From the NCBI RefSeq assembly GCF_023100805.1, contig NZ_CP095855.1:6489001-6553000 (forward strand): 64,000 nucleotides of DNA. The letters are read 5' to 3'. The stretch comes from Chitinophaga filiformis. Its GTDB lineage: Bacteria > Bacteroidota > Bacteroidia > Chitinophagales > Chitinophagaceae. The position numbers and the translations under genes are program-made. Shown here piece by piece: positions 47,537 through 57,037 of the stretch (position 1 is the stretch's first letter; each line of letters opens with the position of its first letter). The notes under the pieces were generated by a model. The model did no database searches, was not told the origin of the DNA, and saw only the letters and a program-made list of their open reading frames with translations.

Positions 47537-48667
47537 TTATCTGGTTATTAGTACAAGCCGGCCATGTTCTTTTTCAGCAAGGCTTTCCATAAAAATTTCA
47601 GAGACTTCCCCTATGAAATAAACGGGGTCTTTCTTTGCAAATTCTTTCGAAGGATCATCAGGATATACCAGTTGTTCCTTGAACGGAAAGTTATTACCTA
47701 TAATATCTTCTGTTGGTCGCTTTCCTCTCAGCAACAAGGGCAGCCCATGTTCCAGCATGGCCATTGCAGACCCGCTTTTTCCGAACAAGGTATAGTCGGC
47801 ACGTGAGATGCCAATATCTGCCCTGAGCAAATGATTGGAAATAGATTCTTCCGGAAGGAAACCGCGGTCTATTACATTTTCTTCACCAAAAGCATGACGG
47901 GAAATGTCCAAGGCTTTTTCTTTGTAATGTCCGCCATTGCCGATGATCTCCAGGCATACGGTTTTACCTGTCTTCTCTCCTATGGCGCTCAGAAAATCAA
48001 CTTGCCGTTTATAGTCGTCCAGCGCCCCCGTAAAACAGCCGAAATGAATGGCTGTAAGGCTGTCGGGGCTCTTTGTTTCTTCCTGTGGCATGCCTGCTAC
48101 CGGAATATTACTGAACAGGGGAATAAGATTCACCTCTTTCCAACCGAGGTTCTTTTTATAAATACCGATAGAAGTAGTTACAGATTCAGGATTGATGGCT
48201 GCCAGCATTTGCTTGATGATCACTTTTTGCATCAGCCCCAGCATCTTCAGTTTAAAACTGCTGTATCCGTGAAGCCCCACCCAGAGCTCATGGAACATGA
48301 AATGCCATTTGATATTGCTACCCAAACTTTTCAGATGCTTACCGAACGAAAAAGGCAATCCTCTTTTCTCGAAAGAGAAAGGTACATACTGAAGGCTCAC
48401 CCATTCGGGGCCAAATTTCCTGATATAGTCGCCCGCGTGGGAAAAACGCTCCTTTTCATCCATTGATGCAGGTAAACGGAGAACAGGTACTTCGATACCA
48501 TTGCTACTTTGAAGACCATCATATAGGGAAGCGCTGACCCTGTCATTCAGGGCGATGATTGCTACCTCGTGCGATTTCCGGATCAACTCACATGCCAGTC
48601 GTCTCGAATAATCGCCCACACCATCCCTACCAGGCTCCAGTGAACCACACAGAAAAATAAGTTTCAC
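47537..48667 (-). CDS. Glycosyltransferase (GT4/GT-B-like)
   Basis: 376 residues from a GTG (48665-48667), which gives the natural N-terminus KLIFLCGSLEPGRDGVGDYSRRLACEL; no ATG fits. The GT-B N-terminal half has the GVGDYS loop and the C-terminal half includes EIIGNGGHYKEKALDISRHA, EESISNHLLRADIGISRADY and SGSAMAMLEHGLPLLL, the donor-binding region. Probably adds a sugar to a surface glycan or lipid. No partner genes are adjacent. Confidence 0.85.
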   Translation of the reverse strand: MKLIFLCGSLEPGRDGVGDYSRRLACELIRKSHEVAIIALNDRVSASLYDGLQSSNGIEVPVLRLPASMDEKERFSHAGDYIRKFGPEWVSLQYVPFSFEKRGLPFSFGKHLKSLGSNIKWHFMFHELWVGLHGYSSFKLKMLGLMQKVIIKQMLAAINPESVTTSIGIYKKNLGWKEVNLIPLFSNIPVAGMPQEETKSPDSLTAIHFGCFTGALDDYKRQVDFLSAIGEKTGKTVCLEIIGNGGHYKEKALDISRHAFGEENVIDRGFLPEESISNHLLRADIGISRADYTLFGKSGSAMAMLEHGLPLLLRGKRPTEDIIGNNFPFKEQLVYPDDPSKEFAKKDPVYFIGEVSEIFMESLAEKEHGRLVLITR

Positions 48668-49087
48668 GGTATAATGTTCTTACTGGTTAATAAAATGGGA
48701 AACTCTCCAACTGTTATTTCGGGTAATGCTCATCCTGCTTTCTGAAGATAATGGGTTGAATTTACTGTAACATATTGGATAATAGAACGTTGGTTAACAT
48801 TCGTAGGTCTGTTTCCGGGGTCTTAAACAAGTAAGGATGTCAAAATGGTGAAGGCAATGAGAAGAGAAGTACCTTCTTATGGATTGAAATGAATCACTAT
48901 TTATTTAAAAAAATATATATCTTTTTTATCCACAGCGACCGCCTGCTGCAACATATTAGACGAGATGCATATATCATGATCTACTGAAATCAGTAAGCTT
49001 ATCAAGGGTTTACCAGTTCATCATTACAGATCATTTCAATGTAACACTTGAAAACAGCGGTTCATGGAGCGGCATCTACAGTTATCA
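48668..49087. other. Intergenic region, no gene seen
   Basis: About 420 AT-rich bases between the glycosyltransferase start and the methyltransferase end. Open frames are short and lack protein character. No clear terminator or RNA structure is seen. Confidence 0.5.
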
Positions 49088-49615
49088 TCATCTCCGGATA
49101 ATCGCTGTATAAAGGTTAGCGTTACCATATACCGATGGCCGCTTTCCTATCATCTCAACATGCCCGAAACCATGTTTTTTAAACAGTTTTCCGAGGGAGG
49201 GATAACTCAGCGGATAAGGCACCCAGGTAGGCACCGGCCGGTCTGTATTGTATTCGACGATCAGTAGTCTGCCCTCAGGTTTCAGGTGTCTTTTCAGTTT
49301 CTCCAGGAAGGCAGCCTGGTCCCTGACATAATGCAAAGCATTCGCCATCACAATGCCATCCAGGGCCGCAAAGGGCCATTCGTTCTTCACGAAATCAAGT
49401 TCCATGGTCTTCACCTGTATCCCTGCCGGTGCAGGTATCTGCAGGCCGGCAGCTAGTTTTTGATCTACCGCATAGATCAGGCTTCCAGCTGCTAAATAAT
49501 GTGCGAGTGCAGTGGTAAAAGTCCCCGAGCCACAACCCAGATCTGCCCAGTTGGAAGGACCGGGATGGGACAGTTCCTGATGTTTGATAAATTGAATCGC
49601 ATCCTCCGTTCTCAT
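49088..49615 (-). CDS. Class I SAM-dependent methyltransferase
   Basis: 175 residues. Motif I ADLGCGSGTFTTALA at about 23-37, motif II VDQKLA (about 55), motif III/IV FAALDGIVMANALHYVRDQ and RLLIVEYNT. No substrate domain, so the target is unknown. Slightly short but complete. Confidence 0.93.
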   Translation of the reverse strand: MRTEDAIQFIKHQELSHPGPSNWADLGCGSGTFTTALAHYLAAGSLIYAVDQKLAAGLQIPAPAGIQVKTMELDFVKNEWPFAALDGIVMANALHYVRDQAAFLEKLKRHLKPEGRLLIVEYNTDRPVPTWVPYPLSYPSLGKLFKKHGFGHVEMIGKRPSVYGNANLYTAIIRR

Positions 49616-49807
49616 AGCCTTGCAAGGTAGGCAATTTTTTAACTGCGGCTCCGGTTGTCCGTTTCCGGCCAGTATAACGTGCGCAGGTGAACATTCTGTC
49701 CCTGGCGGTCAATTGAAAATCGGCCACAGTAGCGGATGTCCCTGAATGGCAATCTTTTTGTACTTTATGCGCCCGACAACTAAGATCACCGCTATAATGC
49801 TCGCTTT

Positions 49808-52225
49808 ATGCTGAAAAATTATCTCAAAATTGCCTGGCGCAATATGTTAAGGAAAAAAGCCTATTCCGCGATTAACATAACCGGTCTCGCAATAGGCATT
49901 ACCTGCTGTATACTGATCACCCTATACGTACAGGATGAACTGTCGTACGACCGCTACAACAGCCATTTCGATAAAATTTACCGGGTACTGCATGCCTATC
50001 GTAACCCCAAAGACGTTGACAGGAACTCCGCTCCTGCCCCGGAAGATTACCAGGTATGGGGAAATGCTCCCGTAGCGCCTTCACTGGCGGCAGATTTTCC
50101 GGAGATAAAGAAGATAGTAAGATTTACCAGTCCTAATACCTTCCTGCTGGAACATGGCGAAAGGCGTTTTCAGCAAGAAGGGTTTGTGTTCACCGATTCA
50201 ACCGTGTTTGATATCTTTAGCTGGAAGATGCTGGCCGGCAATCCTAAAGTCGCGCTCGTGGCGCCTAACAGCGTGGTATTAACGAAGAGTATCGCAGAGA
50301 AATACTTCGGTAACGAAAATCCGCTTGGACAAACACTACGCGTGGACAACCAGGAAACATTCACTGTTACAGGTGTAATGGAAGATGTTCCGGCTAATTC
50401 TCATCTGAGTTTTAATGGCCTTGTTTCCATGAGCACATTCAGAAAGTGGCGGCCGGAGATCTTCGATGAATGGGGGTATATCGATTTTTATACCTACTTC
50501 CTCATGCCGGAACATACGGATATTAAAACACTGGAAGCAAAGATCCCGGCGTTTGCAGCACGTCATTACCCCAAAAGTGACCGCAGTATTTATACCATCG
50601 CGTTTGAGCCCTTATCCGCAGCATACCTGCACTCCAAGGCGCAACGGCAACCGGGACCTACCGGCAGTCTCTCGAACGTATATATATTTTCAATCATCGC
50701 CATATTCGTACTGCTGATCGCCTGTATCAATTTCGTGAACCTGTCTACCGCCCGGTCTATGGAAAGAGCCAGGGAAGTAGGTGTAAGGAAGGCGGTGGGT
50801 GCGTATCAGCAGGGGTTGATATATCAATTCCTGACAGAGTCTATCCTTATTTCATTTTCAGCTGTATTGCTGGCCATTATATTCACCATATTAGCCTTAC
50901 CCGCTATCCGGGAAATATCCGGCAAACCGCTCACCTATTCCCTGCTACTCTCCTGGAAGTTTACCCCGGCGCTGGTACTGTTGCCTTTTGTACTGGGCTT
51001 ACTGGCAGGCAGTTATCCTGCCTGGGTACTGGCAAGGTTCAGGCCTGTAGAGGTGCTTAAAGGTCAGTTCCGTTCTTCGAATAAGGGCATTGCATTGCGG
51101 AAGGCACTGGTAATTGTACAATTCAGTTTATCCATAGCGCTCATCGCCGGGACCATGATCGTCTATTCACAGCTCAAACATCTTCGCTCACATTCCCTTG
51201 GCTTCCGCCAGGACCAGATGCTGGTGATCGACTATGGTGGTGATCAGAAGGTGAACGAGTCTTTTGAGACTATTAAAGCCGTGTTGGCAAAAAATCCCGC
51301 GGTACAATCTATTACTGCATCCAGGGCCGTGCCCGGCGATTTCTACCCGAACGGCACGACATTCATAGAATCGCAGAGTGGGGAAATGAAAAACGAAACG
51401 CCTGGTATGTATGAAATAGACTTTGACTTCATTCCCGCCTACGAAATGAAAATGGCCGCCGGCAGGGCCTATTCCCGCGAATTCCCTACAGACGCCCAGG
51501 AGGCCCTCATCATCAACGAAGCGGCTGCCAGACAGTTTGGCTATGCAAACCCTGCAGATATAGTGGGTAAACGCTTTGAACAGTGGGGACGTAAAGGCGC
51601 CGTGATTGGCGTTGTCAAGGATTTCAACTATCAGTCACTGCATAAAAAGGTGGAACCACTGGCCATGAGGATGGCGCCGCAGTCCTCACTGAGCAAATTA
51701 TCGCTCCGTATAAAAACAGATCATTTATCGCAGACCTTAAAAGAACTGGAACAGACATGGGCTACGCTTGCACCACACCGCCCCTTCCTGTATAGCTTCC
51801 TGGACCAGTCATTCAATAAGCAGTATCAACAAGACGCGCGCTTTGGAGAATTATTCGCAGCCTTCGCTGGCCTGACCATCTTCATTGCATGCCTCGGCCT
51901 CTTCGGGCTGGCCACCTATGCTACTGAACAACGTGTGAAGGAAATCGGCGTACGAAAAGTACTGGGCGCGTCGGTGACCAACATTGTACGCTTACTTTCT
52001 TCGGATTTCATCAAGCTTGTACTGGTAGCAATACTGATCGCTACGCCGGTAATATGGTGGGCGATGCAGGAATGGCTGGAGGGATATGCATACCGGATCA
52101 GCATTCAGTGGTGGATGATAGCGATGGCGGGAATATTGGCAGTAGTAACGGCATTACTCACGGTTAGCCTGCTGGCTGTAAAAGCAGCGCTTATGAATCC
52201 TGTAAAGGCACTAAGAACGGAATAA
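49808..52225 (+). CDS. MacB/FtsX-type ABC transporter permease
   Basis: 805 residues with the duplicated layout typical of Bacteroidota: an N-terminal helix after NYLKIAWRNMLRKKAYSAINITGLAIG, a MacB_PCD periplasmic domain, three FtsX helices (about 285-400), a second helix, a second periplasmic domain and three more helices (about 680-800). Signature phrases include REVGVRKAVGA and KEIGVRKVLGASV. It exports or moves lipids or peptides with a separate ATPase, which is not encoded nearby. Confidence 0.95.
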   Translation: MLKNYLKIAWRNMLRKKAYSAINITGLAIGITCCILITLYVQDELSYDRYNSHFDKIYRVLHAYRNPKDVDRNSAPAPEDYQVWGNAPVAPSLAADFPEIKKIVRFTSPNTFLLEHGERRFQQEGFVFTDSTVFDIFSWKMLAGNPKVALVAPNSVVLTKSIAEKYFGNENPLGQTLRVDNQETFTVTGVMEDVPANSHLSFNGLVSMSTFRKWRPEIFDEWGYIDFYTYFLMPEHTDIKTLEAKIPAFAARHYPKSDRSIYTIAFEPLSAAYLHSKAQRQPGPTGSLSNVYIFSIIAIFVLLIACINFVNLSTARSMERAREVGVRKAVGAYQQGLIYQFLTESILISFSAVLLAIIFTILALPAIREISGKPLTYSLLLSWKFTPALVLLPFVLGLLAGSYPAWVLARFRPVEVLKGQFRSSNKGIALRKALVIVQFSLSIALIAGTMIVYSQLKHLRSHSLGFRQDQMLVIDYGGDQKVNESFETIKAVLAKNPAVQSITASRAVPGDFYPNGTTFIESQSGEMKNETPGMYEIDFDFIPAYEMKMAAGRAYSREFPTDAQEALIINEAAARQFGYANPADIVGKRFEQWGRKGAVIGVVKDFNYQSLHKKVEPLAMRMAPQSSLSKLSLRIKTDHLSQTLKELEQTWATLAPHRPFLYSFLDQSFNKQYQQDARFGELFAAFAGLTIFIACLGLFGLATYATEQRVKEIGVRKVLGASVTNIVRLLSSDFIKLVLVAILIATPVIWWAMQEWLEGYAYRISIQWWMIAMAGILAVVTALLTVSLLAVKAALMNPVKALRTE

Positions 52226-52230
52226 TAAAC

Positions 52231-52260
52231 ATGCTGGCGGCCTCTATAGGTCGCCAGCAT
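52231..52260. terminator. Hairpin between convergent genes
   Basis: Perfect 9-bp stem ATGCTGGCG / CGCCAGCAT; the T-tail is weak, so termination is probable but not certain. Confidence 0.65.
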
Positions 52261-52266
52261 ATATCG

Positions 52267-52569
52267 TTATAACGCGTTACCCTGTACCAGCAACATCTTT
52301 CTTACCGCCGCATCTTTCAGATGCAGGAACTGCTCTCTTTCCTTATCCAGCTTAAATGCATCAAAATCTTCCTTAGCAGGAAAACTCACCAGGTGTACTT
52401 CGTAGGGCATTTCCAGTTCCCCGGCAATCAATTGTCCTGCAGACGGACGGAGGCGTAATAATAATTTCCCTTTATATTTCTCTATAAGTGGTATGGCAAC
52501 ATCTTCAAACTGGTGAAAGGTATGCTCCTGTCCTTCATGGATGTAGATCAGCTGGGTGATATATATCAT
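52267..52569 (-). CDS. DUF1330-like small protein
   Basis: 100 residues with a ferredoxin-like alpha/beta pattern: MIYITQLIYIHEG, KYKGKLLLRLRP, YEVHLVSFPAKEDFDAF. This resembles the DUF1330/antibiotic-monooxygenase-like group. Function unknown. Confidence 0.75.
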   Translation of the reverse strand: MIYITQLIYIHEGQEHTFHQFEDVAIPLIEKYKGKLLLRLRPSAGQLIAGELEMPYEVHLVSFPAKEDFDAFKLDKEREQFLHLKDAAVRKMLLVQGNAL

Positions 52570-52649
52570 AAGAATAGCGTTAAAACGGCAACAATTTAGT
52601 CTTTTCGAAATAAGGGACTAGTAGTATTTTTATACAAATAACGAAAACC

Positions 52650-53504
52650 ATGGTAGCATTCTTAGGTACAGGACTATTGGGAGCCAACTTTGTGAAAGCA
52701 CTCCTCAAAAAGGGAACACAGGTACAGGTATGGAACCGCACCGCATCGAAGGCATCTGCATTGGAAGCTGATGGTGCAAAAGCATTTGCGGATGTTGCAG
52801 ATGCAGTAAAGGGAGCAGATATTATACATCTTACCTTAAAAGATGATGCCGCTGTGAATGAAGTACTGGCATCCGCCCGCAAAGGCTTAAAACCAGGCGC
52901 CATCATTATCGATCATACTACCACATCTACCGCAGGCGCCATACAAAGGACCCGTGAGTGGAAAGAACAGGGGTTCACCTATTTACATGCCCCTGTTTTT
53001 ATGGGACCTATAAATGCACTTGAAAGCACGGGTTATATGCTCGTTTCCGGCGATCAGGCTGTTATCGGTCAACTGGAGCCTATGCTGTCAAAAATGACCG
53101 GCAAGGTGCTTAATTTCGGCGCAGAAGAAGGTAAAGCTGCAGGTATGAAACTGATAGGGAATCTCTTCCTCGTTACTTTCACAGCAGGCATTGCGGATAC
53201 ACTCTCGCTGGCGAAAGCAATGCATATACCATTGGAAGACCTCAACACATTATTTGATTCCTGGAATCCCGGCGCCATGCTGGCAGCGCGCTTACAGCGG
53301 GTAGCGGGAGGAAAATATGATCAGCCATCCTGGGAATTAAATATGGCAAGAAAAGATACACAGCTATTCATAGAGGAAGCTGCACAAGGAGGGACTACCC
53401 TGGCCGTCATTCCGGCTATAGCGGCAGAAATGGATAAATGGATAGCGAAGGGACATGGCGGTGACGACTGGACAGTGATCGGGAAAGATGCTGCTACCAG
53501 ATGA
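52650..53504 (+). CDS. NAD(P)-dependent beta-hydroxyacid dehydrogenase-like reductase
   Basis: 284 residues, the usual length. Rossmann motif FLGTGLLGANF at 4-14, then VWNRTASKASALEADGAKAF, DHTTTSTAGAI with the substrate-binding signature, and KLIGNLFLVTF with the catalytic Lys-Asn. This is the 3-hydroxyisobutyrate dehydrogenase / imine reductase superfamily. The substrate cannot be told. Confidence 0.92.
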   Translation: MVAFLGTGLLGANFVKALLKKGTQVQVWNRTASKASALEADGAKAFADVADAVKGADIIHLTLKDDAAVNEVLASARKGLKPGAIIIDHTTTSTAGAIQRTREWKEQGFTYLHAPVFMGPINALESTGYMLVSGDQAVIGQLEPMLSKMTGKVLNFGAEEGKAAGMKLIGNLFLVTFTAGIADTLSLAKAMHIPLEDLNTLFDSWNPGAMLAARLQRVAGGKYDQPSWELNMARKDTQLFIEEAAQGGTTLAVIPAIAAEMDKWIAKGHGGDDWTVIGKDAATR

Positions 53505-53511
53505 TATTACA

Positions 53512-53543
53512 GTCAAACGGGATTGCATGCAATCCCGTTTGAC
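53512..53543. terminator. Perfect 32-bp palindrome between convergent genes
   Basis: GTCAAACGGGATTGC is followed by its exact reverse complement, giving a perfect inverted repeat, with a T-rich tail on the plus strand. It probably ends both flanking genes. Confidence 0.8.
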
Positions 53544-53550
53544 CGTACAA

Positions 53551-54111
53551 CTATTTTTTAGGGGCGGGAAAGTGCCGGACCTTTTCGTCAAACACCACGA
53601 TCTTTCCATTTACAATTTTAGCATCATTGACAACAGCCATAGAATCCGTTTTCCCTTTTTTATCCGTCCAGGTTTGTTTATACCATACGGTTACCCATTC
53701 GTCTTTCTTATCTTCAGATATCACCGATTCCCAGTCATCCATCTTCAGATTTACAGTGGCGTAATCTTCCCATGAATGTTCCAGCATAGCGGTAAGACTA
53801 TCATGCTGTATGACTTTATGGAAGTAATCGACAGACAGATCCACGCTGTCACCGAAATAAGAAGCACATTCAGCTGCATTCTTTGTTTCCCATGCTTTCA
53901 GCATGTTTAATACAACCTGGGTATTCTTCTTATCACCGGGTTGCCAGTTCTTGTAAGGCTTGTCAAGCGTGTACGGATACTTTACTTCTTCTGATGATGA
54001 TTCCATCATCGATTTAGAGCTATCGGCACTCATGCTTTCAGCTTTTTTTTCAGGGGTGTTACAGGCAGTAACGAGTAAAATGAGACATGAAAAAGAAAGG
54101 AATGCTTTCAT
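53551..54111 (-). CDS. Lipoprotein with SnoaL/NTF2-like domain
   Basis: 186 residues. Lipobox LVTAC with Cys17, then a Ser/Glu-rich linker. The domain from about 60 (NTQVVLNMLKAWETKNAAECASYFGDSVDL) to the end (VNDAKIVNGKIVVFDEKVRHF) has the NTF2/SnoaL-like pattern. Function unknown. Confidence 0.8.
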   Translation of the reverse strand: MKAFLSFSCLILLVTACNTPEKKAESMSADSSKSMMESSSEEVKYPYTLDKPYKNWQPGDKKNTQVVLNMLKAWETKNAAECASYFGDSVDLSVDYFHKVIQHDSLTAMLEHSWEDYATVNLKMDDWESVISEDKKDEWVTVWYKQTWTDKKGKTDSMAVVNDAKIVNGKIVVFDEKVRHFPAPKK

Positions 54112-54384
54112 TGTGGTGGAGTTTAAAGGATGACAGATTATTTGGAGTTACTGAATATTTCCCGGCGCAATCACATGTGTAGTAGTACGTTATATAGATT
54201 AAGTGAATCTAGTGAAAATAGTTGAGAAATGAAAAAAATATCGGAGGCAGGGTTACCGCGAATATCCCTGATATGGCAAAGTTAATGAACAACGAAAATC
54301 ACGAGACAACATATTTTAGCTGAATACTATATTTAATTATATTTGGCGCGCCTGGCTTTAAGGCAATCAATACAAATAACCCAA

Positions 54385-55071
54385 ATGACAAGACAAGAAG
54401 TAGAGCTAATCATCTTTAAAGTTAGCGCAGACGGACAGGACGCCATCAATATGAAAATCTATAAAAATGGAACAACTTGTAGATATGGTGCCGGCGGACT
54501 ACCACAACTTGGAATCTCAGCTATGAGTATCTTCAATGATGCCCGTTTTTTTGATCCTTTAATAGCAAAAGTACCTGACGAAATTCTTGAAAGACCTGTG
54601 ATGTATGAAGAAGAGACACCAAACGGCTATATAGAATATATAATTGCTTTTTATGGCGTGTCAAAAAATGGCAATACAGGAGAAGGGGCGGATTGGAGCA
54701 AATCGACAGGTGTCAGAATAAAGCTTGCGCATCAATCTACATTCAATCACCCTATCATTGGGTTCCTGGATGGTTTCACACTTGATGCTGCAGAGCTGAC
54801 TAATGAGTGGTACTTTGACGTGATGTTGAATGCACAGTATAAAATGTTAAGTTCAATGCTGCCTAAAGAGACCTTTATTGCACAGCCTAAGACGGAAGCG
54901 GAAATTTACACTCATTTTGAAAATTACATAAATCAGATGATGACAAGTTCCAGAAAGTGGAGTATGATCGACTTTGATGAGAACAAAACATATGAGCGGG
55001 ATGGTCAAACGTTTGTAGGGGTAATTCAGCATGACGAGAAAAGCTTTTCAGTTAATTTTATTCCCGAATAA
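54385..55071 (+). CDS. Hypothetical protein, 228 aa
   Basis: 228 residues from the ATG at 54385 (MTRQEVELIIFKVSADGQDA); the upstream TTG reading adds a non-natural tail. No signal peptide or membrane segment. Seen: GTTCRYGAGGLPQLG, a segment with IEYIIAFYGVSKNG, and EWYFDVMLNAQYKML. I do not recognise the family. Flanked by an AT-rich gap and by a terminator downstream at 55223. Confidence 0.75.
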   Translation: MTRQEVELIIFKVSADGQDAINMKIYKNGTTCRYGAGGLPQLGISAMSIFNDARFFDPLIAKVPDEILERPVMYEEETPNGYIEYIIAFYGVSKNGNTGEGADWSKSTGVRIKLAHQSTFNHPIIGFLDGFTLDAAELTNEWYFDVMLNAQYKMLSSMLPKETFIAQPKTEAEIYTHFENYINQMMTSSRKWSMIDFDENKTYERDGQTFVGVIQHDEKSFSVNFIPE

Positions 55072-55222
55072 AATCATCCTGGCTGGCGGGTTAATAAGGC
55101 CGGAGGCCTGCGGTTGAACCCCAATATGAGACTCAAGTTGAAGTTACAGGGGCACATTTGGCGGAGTTTATTTCTGAGGGATCTCTTAATAAAATACCAG
55201 TTGTAGAATTTCTCAGGGCACC

Positions 55223-55252
55223 AAAAAGGCGATTCTTTCGAATCGCCTTTTT
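55223..55252. terminator. Bidirectional terminator
   Basis: AAAAAGGCGATTC pairs with GAATCGCCTTTTT. It lies between the 228-aa gene and the 71-aa gene. Confidence 0.9.
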
Positions 55253-55265
55253 GACTCAGCAGCGT

Positions 55266-55481
55266 TTATTTGTCTTCGTAAAGAACAGTTTCCTTTTTAA
55301 AGGCCTCCAGCATCAAATGCAGTTCATGCATCAAGCCTTCTTCAGAAGGACAAACAGGCGTTAATGATTCCAGCGTCCAGAAACTTATTTCGCCCTTTTC
55401 ATTATAGAATACTTCATGAATACCGTAATCATACTCACCAGATTCGTTCATTCTCTTCATTACTCTGTAATTCCAGGACAT
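55266..55481 (-). CDS. Small conserved hypothetical protein, 71 aa
   Basis: 71 residues: WNYRVMKR then YGIHEVFYNEKGEISFWT, and a C-terminal helix (SEEGLMHELHLMLEAFKK). The pattern of a short four-stranded beta-sheet with a final helix is seen in small Bacteroidota proteins of unknown role. It ends at a good terminator on the minus strand. Confidence 0.7.
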   Translation of the reverse strand: MSWNYRVMKRMNESGEYDYGIHEVFYNEKGEISFWTLESLTPVCPSEEGLMHELHLMLEAFKKETVLYEDK

Positions 55482-55542
55482 TTATTGCTTATTTTTTCGG
55501 TTTTTACTGAAGGATAACTTATTTCATCAAGGCATAGAAAAC

Positions 55543-55575
55543 AAAAAAGGTAACCGTTTCCAGTTACCTTTTTCC
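55543..55575 (-). terminator. tRNA-His terminator
   Basis: AAAAAGGTAAC pairs with GTTACCTTTTT. On the minus strand it follows the 3' end of the tRNA-His remnant, so it is probably the original tRNA terminator. Confidence 0.85.
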
Positions 55576-55581
55576 CTTTTG

Positions 55582-55648
55582 GGTGATCGAAGGGTTTCGA
55601 ACCCTCGACCCTCAGAACCACAATCTGATGCTCTAACCAACTGAGCTA
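55582..55648 (-). pseudogene. tRNA-His(GTG) 3' remnant, element attachment site
   Basis: The minus strand gives D-arm, anticodon arm (TCAGA-TTGTGGT-TCTGA, anticodon GTG at 55619-55621), T-arm (GAGGG/CCCTT) and the 3' acceptor strand CGATCAC with C73. The 5' acceptor strand should read GTGATCG at 55649-55655, but the sequence there reads TTGTGTC on the minus strand and pairs poorly. So nt 8-73 are present and nt 1-7 are missing. This is what tRNA-integrated elements leave at their far end. Confidence 0.85.
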
Positions 55649-55715
55649 GACACAAGAAGCTGATTCTTAATTATTTAAAAAGTAAATTATTTCAAAGAAT
55701 CCTCAAAATTAAGAA

Positions 55716-55739
55716 ATGTAACCCAAAATGTGACCCAAA
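55716..55739. repeat. Two 12-bp direct repeats next to the attachment site
   Basis: ATGTAACCCAAA and ATGTGACCCAAA are adjacent, about 70 bases from the tRNA remnant. They may be integrase arm-type binding sites; this is inference. Confidence 0.5.
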
Positions 55740-55765
55740 ATGATTTTTACTTATGGCTGAGAGTG

Positions 55766-56557
55766 CTACTCTCCTTTCCTGTATTTATTGACACAGTCAA
55801 CAATTCCTCTTAGTACAAGCTCCCCATTTTTTAAAATGCTCTCCTTTTCAGCATTGCTGAGTGCCTGTACCATAAATCTGTCTGTTGCCCTCATTTTTCT
55901 GAAAAATGCAGCTTCAGAGTAGCCACAGTCTAAACAGACCAATTTTCTGAATAGAATGGGTGCATTATTGAAAACATCAAATAAATCCTTTAGTATTTGT
56001 CTTTCCTCCATGTCTGGCAGCATTAATTGTTTTACTCTGTCTTTAAATCTTTCACTTTGCTCCTCATCCTCCTGGTCACTGATATATTCAGGAAAATTTC
56101 TAGGGCAACCTAAATAGGTGATAAAGTGATATACAAAAATGGTGTTATAAGATGCAAGTAGTGCCTGTTTGATTTTTCCTTCACTTGAGTACCCTAATAT
56201 TGAATAGATAATATTATACTCTTCTTCTCCATACTTTCTAAGCACATAACTTTTACAACTCAATGCCTCAGTAAAGATGTCTCTTTCTGGCCTCAGAAAG
56301 AATACCTGAATTATTGGAAATACATAACTTGCCTCATCCTCAAACTTCACCTGCACATAGTTCTTATCAATAACCATAGCTACTATCCCAACCTGCCCCA
56401 TTCTTGGGTGGTACATATACTGGCTGCTATCATCATTTGTATGTGAGTAATGGGTATTTAGTTTAATAATAACCATCTGTCCATACAGGATTTCCAGTTG
56501 TACCTTTGAATAGCTGAGATCATACTCTTTATAGGGCTGTATTGAGGTAGTCTTCAT
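55766..56557 (-). CDS. Hypothetical island protein, 263 aa
   Basis: 263 residues, no signal peptide. N-terminal ~100 residues beta-rich (YGQMVIIKLNTHYS, VGIVAMVIDKNYVQVKF), the rest helical with CGYSEAAFFRKMRA near the C-terminus, which might be a helix-turn-helix-like element. I do not recognise it. It overlaps the preceding gene's end by 29 bases, so they are co-transcribed, and it is the gene nearest the attachment site. Confidence 0.75.
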   Translation of the reverse strand: MKTTSIQPYKEYDLSYSKVQLEILYGQMVIIKLNTHYSHTNDDSSQYMYHPRMGQVGIVAMVIDKNYVQVKFEDEASYVFPIIQVFFLRPERDIFTEALSCKSYVLRKYGEEEYNIIYSILGYSSEGKIKQALLASYNTIFVYHFITYLGCPRNFPEYISDQEDEEQSERFKDRVKQLMLPDMEERQILKDLFDVFNNAPILFRKLVCLDCGYSEAAFFRKMRATDRFMVQALSNAEKESILKNGELVLRGIVDCVNKYRKGE

Positions 56558-56846
56558 AAGGACATTGTATTTTAATGTCTGTTATATCCTGGGAGATATG
56601 TTCTTTGAACAACTCAATCATAACATCCCCTAACCAATGAATGCCTTCTACAAGTCCCAGTAGAACTGTATAAAAATGCATCATGTCTTCTCTGGCTTGT
56701 AGTGATACCTCATCCATATATCTACTGCTCATGGCTGCATATAGCATATCCAGCAATTGTTTGCTTGATTTTTCAAGATCATCATTGTCTATAAATGTTG
56801 AAATCTTGTCCAGGTTCCTTTTTATAATCTCCTGTTTGTTGATCAT
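56529..56846 (-). CDS. Small helical island protein, 105 aa
   Basis: 105 residues from the ATG at 56846 (MINKQEIIKRNL); the longer reading to 56933 adds an unlikely tail. Highly helical with a hydrophobic core (FYTVLLGLVEGIHWLGDVMIELF). Its 3' end overlaps the start of the 263-aa gene by 29 bases. Function unknown. Confidence 0.7.
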   Translation of the reverse strand: MINKQEIIKRNLDKISTFIDNDDLEKSSKQLLDMLYAAMSSRYMDEVSLQAREDMMHFYTVLLGLVEGIHWLGDVMIELFKEHISQDITDIKIQCPYEDYLNTAL

Positions 56847-56985
56847 AGTACTCTTTTGATTGTTAATAAGCAGCTTTACATTTTGGGGACTGAAAAGAAA
56901 GCTGGAAATAAAACAGTGTTTATATGTAGACATTTACCCTCCTTACCCTGGGTAGGGCTGGTAAGCTGATTTTATTAAATGCAAA

Positions 56986-57010
56986 AAGGGCTGCTATTAC
57001 AGCAACCCTT
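56986..57010 (-). terminator. Island hairpin h1
   Basis: AAGGGCTGCT / AGCAACCCTT stem with one wobble; T-tail on the minus strand. It lies downstream of the 52-aa gene. Confidence 0.7.
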
Positions 57011-57037
57011 GTATGACTAACCCATTAAAACAGAAAA

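Noticed and set aside
55098..55364. Open frame running across the terminator at 55223 into the 71-aa gene (antisense)
   Set aside because: It lacks a proper start, crosses a strong terminator and overlaps a better gene on the other strand.
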